11,434 bases of DNA from Chloromonas sp. AAM2 (GCA_004335635.1 QAXH01006675.1:1-11434), one strand, 5' to 3'. Counted from the stretch's first letter, positions 1-9,911 are shown. The notes: a model not told the origin generated them from the sequence alone. Numbers and translations are program-made.

Positions 1-284
1 CTCGGCGTTGTTCTGTGGAAAACAAGAGCTTGGGCAATTGGTTATGTTATATGATAAACAAGGAACAATTGGTGTTTCAAGGCTACATTCTAGACAAGCA
101 GTAGGTGCAACAAACAACCAGTAAGCCGTTGTGCCTGCCTCCTTCTGACCTGTCTACATTACAGGCACAAGCTACAACGCCAGGCCTGCTGTCACAACCT
201 GCCCACAATTTGCTGTCTTTTCTGCCCAATGGTCATTCATGGCTTGCTTGATTACCCCTTTCCACAAGTAGCTGCGGCACCCAC
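1..284 (-). other. Intron 5 of the ABCC gene (open-ended)
   Basis: The last visible ABCC exon ends in ATG followed by the donor GTGGGT (284-279). No further frame with ABCC similarity was found between here and base 1. The readable extension of the frame past 284 is intron read-through, not protein. The next exon, expected to carry the Walker A motif of NBD1, lies outside the window. Confidence 0.6.
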
Positions 285-2207
285 CATGTAAACGCCTGGC
301 GTCATGCTCATCTGCTGCCTCTCCGGCACCTCCATCTTCAGGAATGACTCGATGCGGTCCAGGGAGGCAAGCATGTCCGAAGCAGCACGCATGGCCTTGG
401 GCAGCACCACCAGAGGGAAGCGCAGAATGTTGAAAAGGGAGAGAATGGGGAAGGTGAGGGTGGAGGACAGCTTCTGCACGTTCATTTCGTAGGCTGAGAA
501 GATGGCCAGGGCAGTGGCAGGAGGGGTGCCAAACACCATGGTGATTTGCACGGTCTTGATGAGAGCGATGCGGAACTGGATCTTGAGCTCGCGAAGGCGG
601 ACCTACGCATGCACCATCACAGCATGGACACTGTCAGCCCCACTGCACAGATATGGGAACTGTACGCACATGCACTAGTAAAGCTGCCCACACAATTGTA
701 CAGATTGTACAGGTTATGCTCAAGAGCTGAAGGCCAGCTTGTCATTCACATACAAGATGCAGGCAGTGCTGGATGCATGCACAGAAGCTTGGGTTGTGCA
801 GAAAAACTTTCGCAAAAAAAACTATCAGTCACGAGTCTGCTGTTCACAGTTATGACTGGGCATAGCCCATACGCTGTGGCATTTTCCACTCACTTCCGAG
901 ATTTGCTTCTCGAAAAACTGCTCCCATGCGTAGTATTTGACCAGCTTCATGGCGGGCAGCAGCTCCTGGAAGACCGAGGCGCGCTCCTGGGTGTTGGCGG
1001 CGTTTTTGTACTTGTGCTTGATGATGCGCCAGCCAAATAGGTACTGGCATGCCATGACGAACAAGACCACGCCCCAGCCAGGCAGGGACCACTGCTCCAC
1101 CAGCACGGTAAGAATGGTGAGGATGGCAATTGCTTCAAAAGGTGCAGTCCACAGGTAGTGAATGTCCTGGATGCCATCAAAGACCTTGACAATGTCAGAG
1201 CCGACGAATGACACGCAGTCAGCAGCATCTTCCTTGGTGATGGAGGCCATGGCGAAGGACTTGCGGCAGATGGCATTGACCAGGGCTGAGCGGATGGAAA
1301 TCCCAACTGTCATGCAGCCGTAGGTCATGCGCTGTAATGCGATACCGAGCAGGTACCCGTCCAAAAAGAAGCAGACGGCCAGAATCCAGCCCTTGTAGGC
1401 CTCAAACCATTGCCAGTGACCGTTCACGTGGAATTGAAGGGTGCGCACGAAGAAGAAGGCGCCCATAATGACGCACACCGACCACAGGCATTTGAACAGA
1501 CCTGCATGCAAGGACCAGCAGCACACCTGGTTAGTCAGGATTTACAGTGGCACATGCGCGTGGGCATGAGAGCAATGCAGGGGCTGCGAGCTGGCTGTGC
1601 TGTGCTTGGTAACGTTCCAGGTTAGACGTTACTTACCGGCAATGAAGAGTTGCTTGCCCCATGTTGCCAGCAGAACATCGCGAAGCCGGAAGTTGCCCTT
1701 GGCTTGAGCCTTGTCCCAGTTGGCCTGGAATGCGGCATAGCTGGCCTGCAAACAAAAAATGCGCGGATGAGGGAACGCGGTTTAGGGGTTCGTGCTTGGA
1801 CAAGAGGCCAAGTCAGCAACGCACTTTGGCTGAATAGTGCTGGCTGACAAAGAAGCTGACTGGTCGTGCTTTGAAGGCATGATATGGAGTTGCTACCAAG
1901 ACTGCCCGAGCCCTGAGTTCAGATCGCTGGAGCTGCACCACCTACCTCGGCAGATTGCGCAGGTGGCAGAACGCACTGCTCAATCTCCACTTCGCCCTTG
2001 CGCGCTCCGCTCACGATTGGGTTCATCCATCTGCAATAGAGGGAAAGGCCGGTTGGTTATCGCCATAAAGTGCACCCAACATTACTTTTGATTTGGACCG
2101 GAACCTACAGATCTCATCACCCACTTAAACGAGTACTTGTTGAAGAAGCCACTGGTGGGATCATTCTTCACGGGTGCATCCAAGGCCTTGGTGGGACCCG
2201 TAGCCAT
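285..2207 (-). CDS. ABCC/MRP-family ABC transporter, N-terminal part (5 exons, continues past the left edge)
   Basis: Multidrug-resistance-type (ABCC) full transporter; the family uses ATP to export or sequester organic anions and glutathione conjugates. Exons in reading order are 2207-2125, 2030-1946, 1745-1637, 1501-894 and 602-285. All introns are GT-AG and phases agree, giving 401 residues without a stop. The start ATG (2207-2205) sits in GCCATGG, with an in-frame TAG nine bases upstream. Family hallmarks are WMNP at residues 29-32 before the first membrane domain, IHYLW at 206-210, KYYAWE at 281-286, and LDRIESFL at 376-383 in the linker to the first nucleotide-binding domain. Hydrophobic helices lie near 94-113, 130-150, 211-229, 232-252, 311-333 and 344-365, one complete six-helix TMD1. 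There is no N-terminal TMD0, so this is a short-type ABCC. The Walker motifs must lie beyond base 1. Substrate and membrane cannot be told; vacuolar or plasma membrane is usual. Confidence 0.9.
695..712. repeat. 9-bp tandem duplication in ABCC intron 4
   Basis: ATTGTACAG occurs twice head to tail. It lies in the 291-nt intron 603-893, so it does not affect the protein. It is probably a small slippage duplication. Confidence 0.6.
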
Positions 2208-2579
2208 GGCGGACTACAACGCGAGCGGGAGGCAGAAATCGTTTTCCTCATTTGCACCTGACAAGACCCAGCAAAGCTAGTGCAGAGCGCTGTGATGATC
2301 ATGAGCCGCTTTGGCAGCAAAGGCTGAATCGCCGTTGACGTTGATGATTGACGTCCAACCGTTGACACCAACCTGTCCCAGCAGTTGCTCGCCCACGGCA
2401 AGGGTCACAGTTGAGTTCAGCGCACAGCGACGCCAATTACGTGTGTGCTGTGCAGAATGCAGTGGCTCTTGTACCCCTGTGCATGTGTCGGTTGTTGTAG
2501 GGATGGGTGGTCAACGATATGGTAGGTGCTCAGACTTGGCGCGCAACAGAATGAGAGGGTACGAGTGCCCGATCCGATC

Positions 2580-2604
2580 TCTTATAAAATCTGCGGATAT
2601 ATAG
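2580..2604 (-). promoter_or_regulatory. AT-rich TATA-like patch, candidate ABCC core promoter
   Basis: Read on the minus strand, this patch contains CTATATAT and then ATTTTATAAG in an otherwise mixed-composition intergenic region, about 375-395 nt upstream of the ABCC start codon. If used, it would give a 5' leader of roughly 350 nt. The TATAAAA core also reads on the plus strand, where no gene is recognised. Position and composition are the only support. Confidence 0.25.
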
Positions 2605-2808
2605 TTTACGGTCCTCCATCGTACCAAATCTCGTTTTCAACGCAAACGGTGGATGATGCCGAAAGCCCGTATTTTGGCCATTGGCAAATCCTTGCGGTGG
2701 AATCCACCGGCCAGGCTGCAGAAGACTGGTCGGGCTGGGTTCCGACAGCGTGCTTGTGTCTATGCCACCAGCAAGCAGGCACTATGCTAGGCAGCTTGCA
2801 CGTGCACC

Positions 2809-2813
2809 TTACA
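2809..2813 (-). terminator. Candidate TGTAA poly(A) signal for the RBBP5-like gene
   Basis: TGTAA, the usual poly(A) signal of chlorophyte algae, is read on the minus strand here. It is the first one I found downstream of the RBBP5-like stop codon (3435-3433), implying a 3' UTR of about 620 nt. The motif is short and could occur by chance. Confidence 0.3.
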
Positions 2814-3432
2814 TCTGGGGGGCTGGAGGCAAACAATCAAGAACTCAGCACAAAGCATACAGACAGGTGAACTTGCTGGATCCAGTGGCCAAGTGAAGTC
2901 AAACGACTACAATGGCCTGTACATGACCTAAATGCCTGCGTACTGCTATGTGCATGATAGTGACTACTCACATTGCTTCAAATGGCGCCAAGCAGTCCTA
3001 TTCTACAGAAGCTGGTTTCATCAGGCTAGCAAACCCCGTCAAAGGGGACTTGGAGAGCGCCTGCTGTAATCAGAGTTGATTGAGTACGGGATTGTCATTG
3101 TCTGCTCCATGCATGCACAGTCCTAGGCATCAGATGGCACTGAATGCCTGCATCATGCAGTAGAACACAAGCGAACAAGGGACGTGCTGCTGGTCGCTCC
3201 CTCATCTTGTAACACTCCTGTAATCCGTGTAAACACAATCGCAACACTACCTCTCAACGTTCAATCAGCCATAAACCCCTCAAGCTTCAACAGCATGCCT
3301 GGTGTAAGTTCAGCCGTGGCCTTCACTCCCAGTCTGCCCTGTAGTGCTATAGGAAGACAAGGCTGGAAGTCGTCCTGATATCCACTGGCAGTCAGGAGCT
3401 TGGTCTCCACGCCCATGTCGTTGCTGTAGTCA

Positions 3433-6400
3433 TCACCTGGCGCTTTGCCATTCCATGGCCATACCATCTTCCCCATCCTGCCCTGCCTGCCTACTGCCAG
3501 GCTGGCCGGACGGTTGAGTGTCGTCCTCCTTGCCGGGAGTTGCACCATTGGGCGTGTCCTCGCGCCCCTCCTCACTGCCCTCGCCGTTACCTGTCGCCAC
3601 ACCCACTCCAGCGTCAGCAACCTCCTCCTCAGGAAGAACAACCTGTGCAACAACAGCCTCAGTGTGAGCTTCTTACAATACCGGCTAGGACGGTACTGTG
3701 ACATGATAGCGGCCGCTCAAGCGTTGGGGCACGCGGTTGGCATGTACAAAGCGGCTGCAGAGCGTCATGATGACCATTGATTATCAATTTTGCTACAGGC
3801 AGGATAGCATGTTGTGCTTAGCACCTGCCCCTAGCTTTTGACAGACTCCCTTTGCGCAGCCTGGCACACTCGCCCTTGTACCATGCAAATGCGTTGCATG
3901 TAACCCTCGTAGCCATGCATCCTGCACCCTGGTGGCTCACATGACACTGCTGCTTTGTACAGCAGCCTAGCAAGTACTGCCTTGCATCAAATCCTCATTC
4001 ACTGCGGCATAACGCTCTGCTTCACGTGCCAGATGCCAATGTCTCACCACTGGCAGGTGGTGCAGCTGTTCGCCGGGCTCATCCTCATCGTCGCTGCTGA
4101 ACACCCAGTCGGGGGCCACGCTCACGATGTCAACGGGCTCGCTGTCCCCCTCTTCACGCGCCAGACCCACCACACCAGCAGCTGCGCTGCCCTGCCGCTC
4201 GCGCGCAACAAGCACGTCGTGATGGCCTGTGGCGCCCTGCAGGCCAGTCGAACTACCAGTTTACTCATCAACGTGTACCTTACAGTATGCAGCAACAGTG
4301 GGAAAACGTGCGCACGGCAGCATGTCGAGCTGACAATCCACCACCATGCGGAGGGGAAGCCCTGGGCTGTTCTGGTTTGCCATCCCATGCCTTTGCCCTG
4401 GCTCCCCTTGCTAATCCAGTCCCCTCTTATGCACTTGACTGCCTGATGCTATTGCTAGCTTCTCTGCAGCACTGCCTTCTCATCCGTTGGCCTCCCCTGC
4501 CCATCCACGATCAACACCTTGCCTCTTGTCAGCCTCACTTCAACCCAGATACCCTGTGGCCTACCCATCCACCATCCCACCTCCCCCTCACGCACCGGTG
4601 TTGCCCAGTCAAACTCATCCTCCTGTTCGCAGTACTCAGCGTTTTCATCGAGCTCTTTGAAGTCCGGAGCGAAGGCGCTCCAGTTCTCCGCATACGCCCG
4701 CGCCCACAGGTGCACACGGCCTGAAGGCCACGCCTGGCTGCACAGGCACGACCGCAGCGGGTGCCAGGCAACCGCACCCGTGCCCTCCTTGCCTGCGACA
4801 ACCAAGCCATGACACCCTTGGATGTGATCCACAGAGACTTGACCCTCTGAAACTTGATGTGCTTCCTATGCATCAAACTGTACAGCCCTGTACAGCCCTT
4901 CAAGGAGAGCAGGCAGGTACAGCCAGCCCTTGCTACGGATCAGGCATCTGCTGCCCGCATGGCGCTTGAACGCGCCTTGCTACTGAACTCGCATCTGCTG
5001 TTGAGGATTTTGCGGTGTTTGGGTAGTAAGGGCTACCAACAGTAGACAGATAAGACAATGATCTATATTTACCAGGCTGACCTGGTGAGTGGGCGGCCAA
5101 GTGACTGCCGCTGGTGGCACGTTAGGCATGGGAACCGCGGCTTGCACTCCACACCCGCCCCTTCACAGGGTGCATGTTGAGACCATGTTGGCTCCCACCT
5201 TCCAGTATCAGTTCCATCTTGCCATACAGAGTGCTCCACACGTACAGGTGGTGCTGCGTCTTGCTCTGCGCCGCCGCCACTATGTGTTCGCTGTCCGCAC
5301 TGAAGCAGGCGCTGGCCCACTTGCACCGGTCGACCTTGTTCACGAAGTCACGCCGGGCCTGGAGCAGACTACCGCCTAGCAAGGAACCAGCCTTGGCAGC
5401 CTGCAATACGCAACAAAATAGCAAACACAGACAACCAACCAAACTGGGAACCAGCAACATCCTCGTTGCACCTGCTCTGGGGTGAATACCAAGCCGGCTG
5501 GCGGGCAGCATGTGAACCATTGCCATGCACAGCTGGATTGCAATCAGCCTGCTCATTTGCTCAATGGTCAGTGTCTGATAGTCTCCACACAGTTTTCATA
5601 GCCAACTTTCAAACTCTGATAGCAGCATTTCTGTCCGTCGGCTGTACCTTGAAGTCCTGTTTCTGCAGCTGTTCCCGCACAGCCTCCAGCGACAGCGGTG
5701 TGGGTGCCGTCACCTGCCCTGCCGCAGTGTCTGCGCCATTGGTGGGCGCATCCCCCTCTGTTGGTGGGGCACTGAAGGTCACGGGGTCCAGTTCGTACAA
5801 TCGCAGTGTGCGGTCATGGCAGTTAGCTAGCACCAGGTTGCCCTTGCGGTTCAGGATGAGCCCGGTCACACGGGCCGAGTTGGGCATCTGCAGGGTATGC
5901 ACCATTGCACGTGTGCATGTGCGGTAAGCAGACCAGTTTAATGCATGCCTAAATACACAGCTTAAGGGCTGTAAGTTGCATTGGCCGCTTCCAGGCGTGT
6001 ACAATGGACTGATGGGTGGTCTGGTGCTGCCGTTCCCTGAGTGCAGCGATAGCAGCTGCAGCGTGGGTGACCGTTCAAGGCCAACGACGTGCTCCCCCTG
6101 CACATGGCATGTCTGTGGCTCCTGCGCTGCCCAGAATGACAACACCTTGAAATTCAAAGGCCGTGCTGATCAAACCAGCGCAATTGAAAGCTCGCAATTT
6201 AACACCCAGTTTTGCTTTACTGCAGGCCACTTGACTGTGCATCCCGCTGTCAATATGTGTGCCACAAACGTGTGAGGCCCGTCCCACCTTGAGAATGTCT
6301 AGGTAGTTGAGGGTGGATGTCTCCAAAACACAGAGCAGGGGTGGGGCGCGGGAGAGGCCCACTATCAGCATGTCCCCGCGCTTACTGAAGCAGGCCACCG

Positions 6401-8476
6401 CGGGGGGTGCCGGGATGCCGTCAGCCGCCTTAGAACCTGTGGGCTGCACGTCCTCTTCACCTGCACAACGCAGCACCACTGCCCCAATGACCATCACACA
6501 CAGCCTGATATGGTAGCCCGCAAGTGTGACTGTGGCACATCAACAACCGTACTACCTTGTTGCATGTTCAATCAACGCTGGACTATCGGCACAGATTCTG
6601 GATTGCTGCCAGCAACTTCCTCAGTGTGCGTTGGATACTGCCGAACCACCATTGTCAAAATGCATGCCAGGCCAAGCAGCGCTCGTGCTCTTCTGTCCTG
6701 CGCATCCCATGTCGCAAGGGCAACCAGACTAGCCCAGGAACGCCCCTTGACTCACTGAGCAGCGGGAGCCTCTGCTCCTTGCCTGCGGCCGGGCCCCACA
6801 GCAGGGGCGGGCCCTCCGCCAGACTGACCACCACCTGGTAGGGCGCAGAGGGGCTCAGGCTCACGCCCACAGCGGCGCAGGGGAGCAAGCACTCGCCCAT
6901 CTGTAGCCAACAGGGGGAGAGGTGTGGCTCGGATGCCCAGAATAAAGGATGTGACCCGCCGTGCTCTGTGCTCGGTGGGGTGGTGCTGACTGTGCTGACA
7001 GTGGCACATAGGACACCAAGTCTCAGGTGTAAGCTCAGGGTCACTTCATTCCAACGCACAATGCTGTCACCCCAATTCAAAGCATATTCGTGCCTGCTAG
7101 TGATGCCCGACATCATGGGCACGCCCACCATCCGCATGAAATGTACAGCATGTCTCCTCGCATTTGTCATTCAGAGCACTCGTTCCGCCTCTTCCTGAGA
7201 TGTAGCAGAAACGTGGCTGCAGCCAAGCGCATCTCTTCCCAGGCCTCACTGGTCCACTCACCGACGTGCCAGTGAGCACATCCCACAGGATGGCTTGCGA
7301 GTCCTGCCCTGCGGAGGCCAGGCAGCGCCCGTTGCGCGACCAACTCACGCCCGTCACCGGCCCGCTGCAGGAGACACACAGGCACACGGCAGGACTGAGC
7401 ATGCGTACACAAGCAGGCATACACTAACTGCGTCTGACCAGACAGCAAGGCAAGTCAATCAATGTTCGCTGTTCAGAGCCGGTTGTTTCCTGAGCATGCC
7501 ATGATGGCACTATTGTGAGCTGGCCCGGTAACCAAGTGGTGCATGTGAAGAAGGATTCAAACTAGCTGACAGCCATTGCAGATGCTCTGCCACACCATGC
7601 AGAGTGGCACACCCCGGCATGACACTCTCCCCCTCAACTGTTATGACCACCGTGAGCTTCAACCAGCCCACTACCAGCTCATATCCGTATATGTACAGCA
7701 ACATTTGCAAGGGTAGAGCGCCTTCCAGGAGCAAAGGCCCCTTGACCCGGTGAGCCGTATCCACTCACTTGTGGCCAATGAGTGTGCATGCCACCCCACG
7801 TGTGTCCCAGTCGTAGAGCACCACTGGCCCTTCATGAGTACCGGCTGCAGATCAGAGCGGCAGGTGCTGAAACAGGTAAATGCGGGCGATGGTGACCAGC
7901 CCTTGGGGCTAAGCCTTGTGCTCAGTGATGAGGCCTCTTGGGGTAGAGCAATTGTACACACAGCAGTCCGCTGCTGTGTTGATTGTTAGTTAACTATGAC
8001 AAGAAGTATTCTGCCACACAGACAAGTGCGTAGGCTGCAGGTGAGGGGTATGTACTTTGTGTTCCATCTGTACCCTCCGCGCCCGTTGCAACACTGTATT
8101 ACTGCATGGTGTGTATCGCTGTGCGCATCTGCGCTGTGCTCCGGGCAGCATCACAGGTACACAGCAAGCAAGACGAATCTAGTGGCTGGTCTTTTGATGC
8201 TAATCCCAGACATTTCAGAGACCTGCAAGCAAGGTGCCTCTGCGGTTGAAGGCCAAGCAGGTTGCTATTCCCTGGTCCAGATACTCCTCAATAACTTCAG
8301 GGAGCTGAATACTTTGGAAGGGATCTGCATGCATTGAGGGTTGAAATGCAACATTTGCAGCACAGATGGCACGAGCATGCTGCCTCGCTGGCATATGGTA
8401 TGTTTTATGCCTGCAAACGTGCCAGCGTGGACTGTGCATGATGCTGCATGATCTTACCGAGCAGCCGCCTGTTCAT
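3433..8476 (-). CDS. RBBP5: RBBP5/SWD1-type WD40 subunit of the COMPASS H3K4 methyltransferase (complete, 11 exons)
   Basis: Nuclear scaffold subunit that joins SET-domain enzyme, WDR5 and ASH2L to methylate histone H3 lysine 4. Exons: 8476-8458, 8324-8223, 7844-7769, 7364-7262, 6900-6756, 6460-6288, 5887-5648, 5400-5199, 4792-4596, 4236-4048 and 3642-3433. All are GT-AG and phase-consistent, giving 551 residues plus TGA; human RBBP5 has 538. The N-terminus reads DPFQ then PEVIEEYL (7-10, 15-22), close to plant RBL. Propeller blades follow, for example VLYDWDTRGVA and CHDRTLRLYE. After the propeller, ENWSAFAPDFKELDEN (389-404) matches the activation segment, followed by the acidic ASH2L-binding stretch ending DEFD. 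EPVDIVSV (452-459) matches the WDR5-binding motif, then SSDDEDE and HHLP. The tail is acidic and Gly-rich. The weakest splice site is the GTCTCT donor at 8222. The family call is secure; the stop-exon choice is less so. Confidence 0.93.
4878..4897. repeat. 10-bp tandem duplication in RBBP5-like intron 8
   Basis: CTGTACAGCC is present twice in direct succession inside the 406-nt intron 4793-5198. It is a small intronic duplication with no visible coding effect. Confidence 0.6.
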
Positions 8477-8700
8477 CAGTCCTAACGCTTGAGTTAAATG
8501 GAGAAGCCACGGCAACAGGAGTCACAATCTGGTACGCTGCAAAAGCTCACAGATCAGTTTGAAATGGTGGCGGCATGTTTTACATAGTGCGTGAATGTTG
8601 CTGTCACGGGCACATCAACAGATGAAGGAGGCGTCAGCCAGTTTGGACTTGCATGGGATCACGTGCGTGACGCTCCGAAATCAAACCGATCGATCTCGCC
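8477..8700. promoter_or_regulatory. Divergent promoter region between the RBBP5-like and TBC genes
   Basis: Only 224 nt separate the RBBP5-like start codon (8476, minus) from the proposed TBC start codon (8701, plus), so both promoters and both 5' leaders must share or overlap this stretch. No clear TATA box was seen. A short plus frame from 8498 ends at a TAG after 29 codons and is not considered a gene. If the TBC start is really farther right, the region is correspondingly longer. Confidence 0.45.
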
Positions 8701-9530
8701 ATGCCAAACGCTTGGACGCTTCTCCATCGACTCATTGATTCGAGGTCGATAAATGTGCTGCAAAGGATGCGTATTCTTCGCGTGAAACCCTACATCCCTG
8801 CATGACGCACATGCGAACGTCTAAACCTTGAACACAGCATTATACTTACTAAGGCTATCCCAGGCTCGTGCATGACAAGTGGCTGCATGATACAGCTTCT
8901 GACTGGCCATCTAGACTGATTGGCTCACGCCCAATGCAATTCGCTAAGGAGCTGGTGACTGCCGCAATAGCCAAGGGCGAGAGCGCTCTGGGATCCCTAC
9001 CCAGCATCAGCAGTCTGACCATCAACCCTGCAATACGCAGCAGCAGCCAGGATGGGCAAGCTCTACCAGTAGCCAGCACTTCATCAGCCGCCCCAATAGA
9101 GAACCGCGTTCATCGGTTTAAGCAGGAGCTTGCGGCCAGCCGCATCAACATTCATGGGTTGAAGCGCCTTGCGTTTCATGGGATACCAGATAAAGATGGG
9201 CTGAGAGCAGTGGTATGGAAGGTGAGCCTGCCATCTTGACAGTTGCGCACCAGTAGACAAGAGTCATGGTAGATGATCCTGTGCGTGGCTGTAGCTTATG
9301 AAGCCTGAGCTCTGCCGCCAGAGCTGGCATAACCGCCCCAAGTTGAACATACACGCATGACTTCCTTGCATTGCTCGCCATCACCATGCTGGGAACGAGC
9401 CTGGGCCATTCCATGTGTTGTAGCAACTCCACACTGACTGTAGGTTCTGCTTGGCTACCTGCCGCTCTCGCCCGACGAATGGAAGCAGGCGCTGGCCAGG
9501 CGCAGGACCCAGTACCATGTGTTCTGCCAT
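8701..9530 (+). CDS. TBC-domain Rab GTPase-activating protein, TBC1D13-like, 5' part (3 exons, continues rightwards)
   Basis: TBC proteins switch off Rab GTPases in membrane traffic by supplying catalytic Arg and Gln fingers. Proposed exons: 8701-8744, 8864-9221 and 9444-9530, 163 residues so far. The start of the TBC fold is clear: GIPDKDGLRAVVWK at residues 121-134 is joined across a GTGAGC...TGTAG intron to VLLGYLPL, then W and an RRRTQY stretch. This is the order seen in TBC1D13 and its plant relatives. Residues 15-100 are poorly conserved linker. The catalytic IxxDxxR and YxQ motifs lie farther on and are not in the window. Exon 1 is less certain: it rests on an ATG after GCC, phase match to the next exon, and a branch-like TTACTAAG before the acceptor, but its donor GTCGAT is weak. 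Otherwise translation could start at ATG 8934. The downstream intron is at least 1.9 kb and full of repeats. Confidence 0.8.
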
Positions 9531-9637
9531 GTAAGCGGTGCCCATTCACAGTTGTAACCCGGGCCAAGCTTCACACCATCTTGTACTCTGCGCCATGGTC
9601 AGCCTTCTGGGCAAGCCTGCTTACCGTACGAACCCAT

Positions 9638-9729
9638 AAAAGTGGTCGGAACCAGGGGGGGGGAGGTTTAAGAGTCCGTGACCCTAGGTGACAAAATGGC
9701 CTCGGAATTTCCAAAATAGGACCACTTTT
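9638..9729. repeat. 10-bp inverted repeat around a G-rich segment
   Basis: AAAAGTGGTC at 9638-9647 is the exact reverse complement of GACCACTTTT at 9720-9729, with 72 nt between. Sequence just outside or inside each arm (GGAACCAGGGG and GGAACCCACCAGGGG) is also alike but in direct orientation. It may mark the edge of a small mobile element. Confidence 0.45.
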
Positions 9730-9804
9730 GGAACCCACCAGGGGTGTTCCAAGCCCAAAATTTCCACTAGGGTTCAGGTCGGGAATTCAGCACCCCAGGT
9801 CGGG

Positions 9805-9833
9805 CCAGTCCCGAGCTGGCGCTCGGGAACTGG
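9805..9833. repeat. Hairpin of CTCGGGA motifs
   Basis: CCAGTCCCGAGC (9805-9816) pairs with GCTCGGGAACTGG (9821-9833) around the loop TGGC; one extra base in the right arm bulges. The stem is 12 bp. It belongs to a cluster of CTCGGG motifs that recurs at 10854-10874. Confidence 0.6.
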
Positions 9834-9840
9834 CATTTCA

Positions 9841-9861
9841 GCTCGGGATTCACTCGGGATT
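9841..9861. repeat. CTCGGGAT repeat, left copy
   Basis: A 21-nt unit made of two CTCGGGAT-type motifs matches 10854-10874 at 19 of 21 positions in the same orientation. The two copies flank the transposase relic, about 1 kb apart. Confidence 0.6.
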
Positions 9862-9892
9862 TGCCTGTGCCAACTAGGGAATGTAAAAACGG

Positions 9893-9911
9893 GCGGGGGC
9901 TGCGCCCCCGC
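9893..9911. repeat. GC-rich perfect hairpin
   Basis: GCGGGGGC (9893-9900) pairs perfectly with GCCCCCGC (9904-9911) around the loop TGC, following an A-rich TGTAAAAAC. Such C/G palindromes are common in dispersed repeats of chlorophycean algae. A transcript would form a very stable stem. Confidence 0.6.

Larger units (their letters stand above)
2208..3432. other. Intergenic region between the RBBP5-like 3' end and the ABCC start
   Basis: No supported gene was seen on either strand. Open frames here, such as 2526-2870 plus and 2606-2836 minus, have low-complexity translations, no family motif and no credible splice partners. Because both flanking genes read on the minus strand, the stretch should contain the 3' UTR and poly(A) site of the RBBP5-like gene on its right and the promoter and 5' UTR of the ABCC gene on its left. 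Confidence 0.55.

Noticed and set aside
937..1158. Plus-strand open frames across the ABCC and RBBP5-like exons
   Set aside because: They are antisense shadows of well-supported minus-strand exons with family motifs.
2526..2870. Plus-strand open frame of 114 codons
   Set aside because: It does not begin with ATG, has no recognisable motif, and lies in an intergenic stretch.
8223..8439. Longer open frame giving RBBP5-like starts at 8439 or 8334
   Set aside because: These extensions (MHSPRW..., MHADPF...) do not match the family; the 19-nt exon at 8458-8476 gives the conserved MN..LLDPFQ opening with good splice sites.
8498..8587. Plus-strand ATG frame as TBC first exon
   Set aside because: It ends at TAG after 29 codons, and its best donors do not give the phase needed by the exon at 8864.
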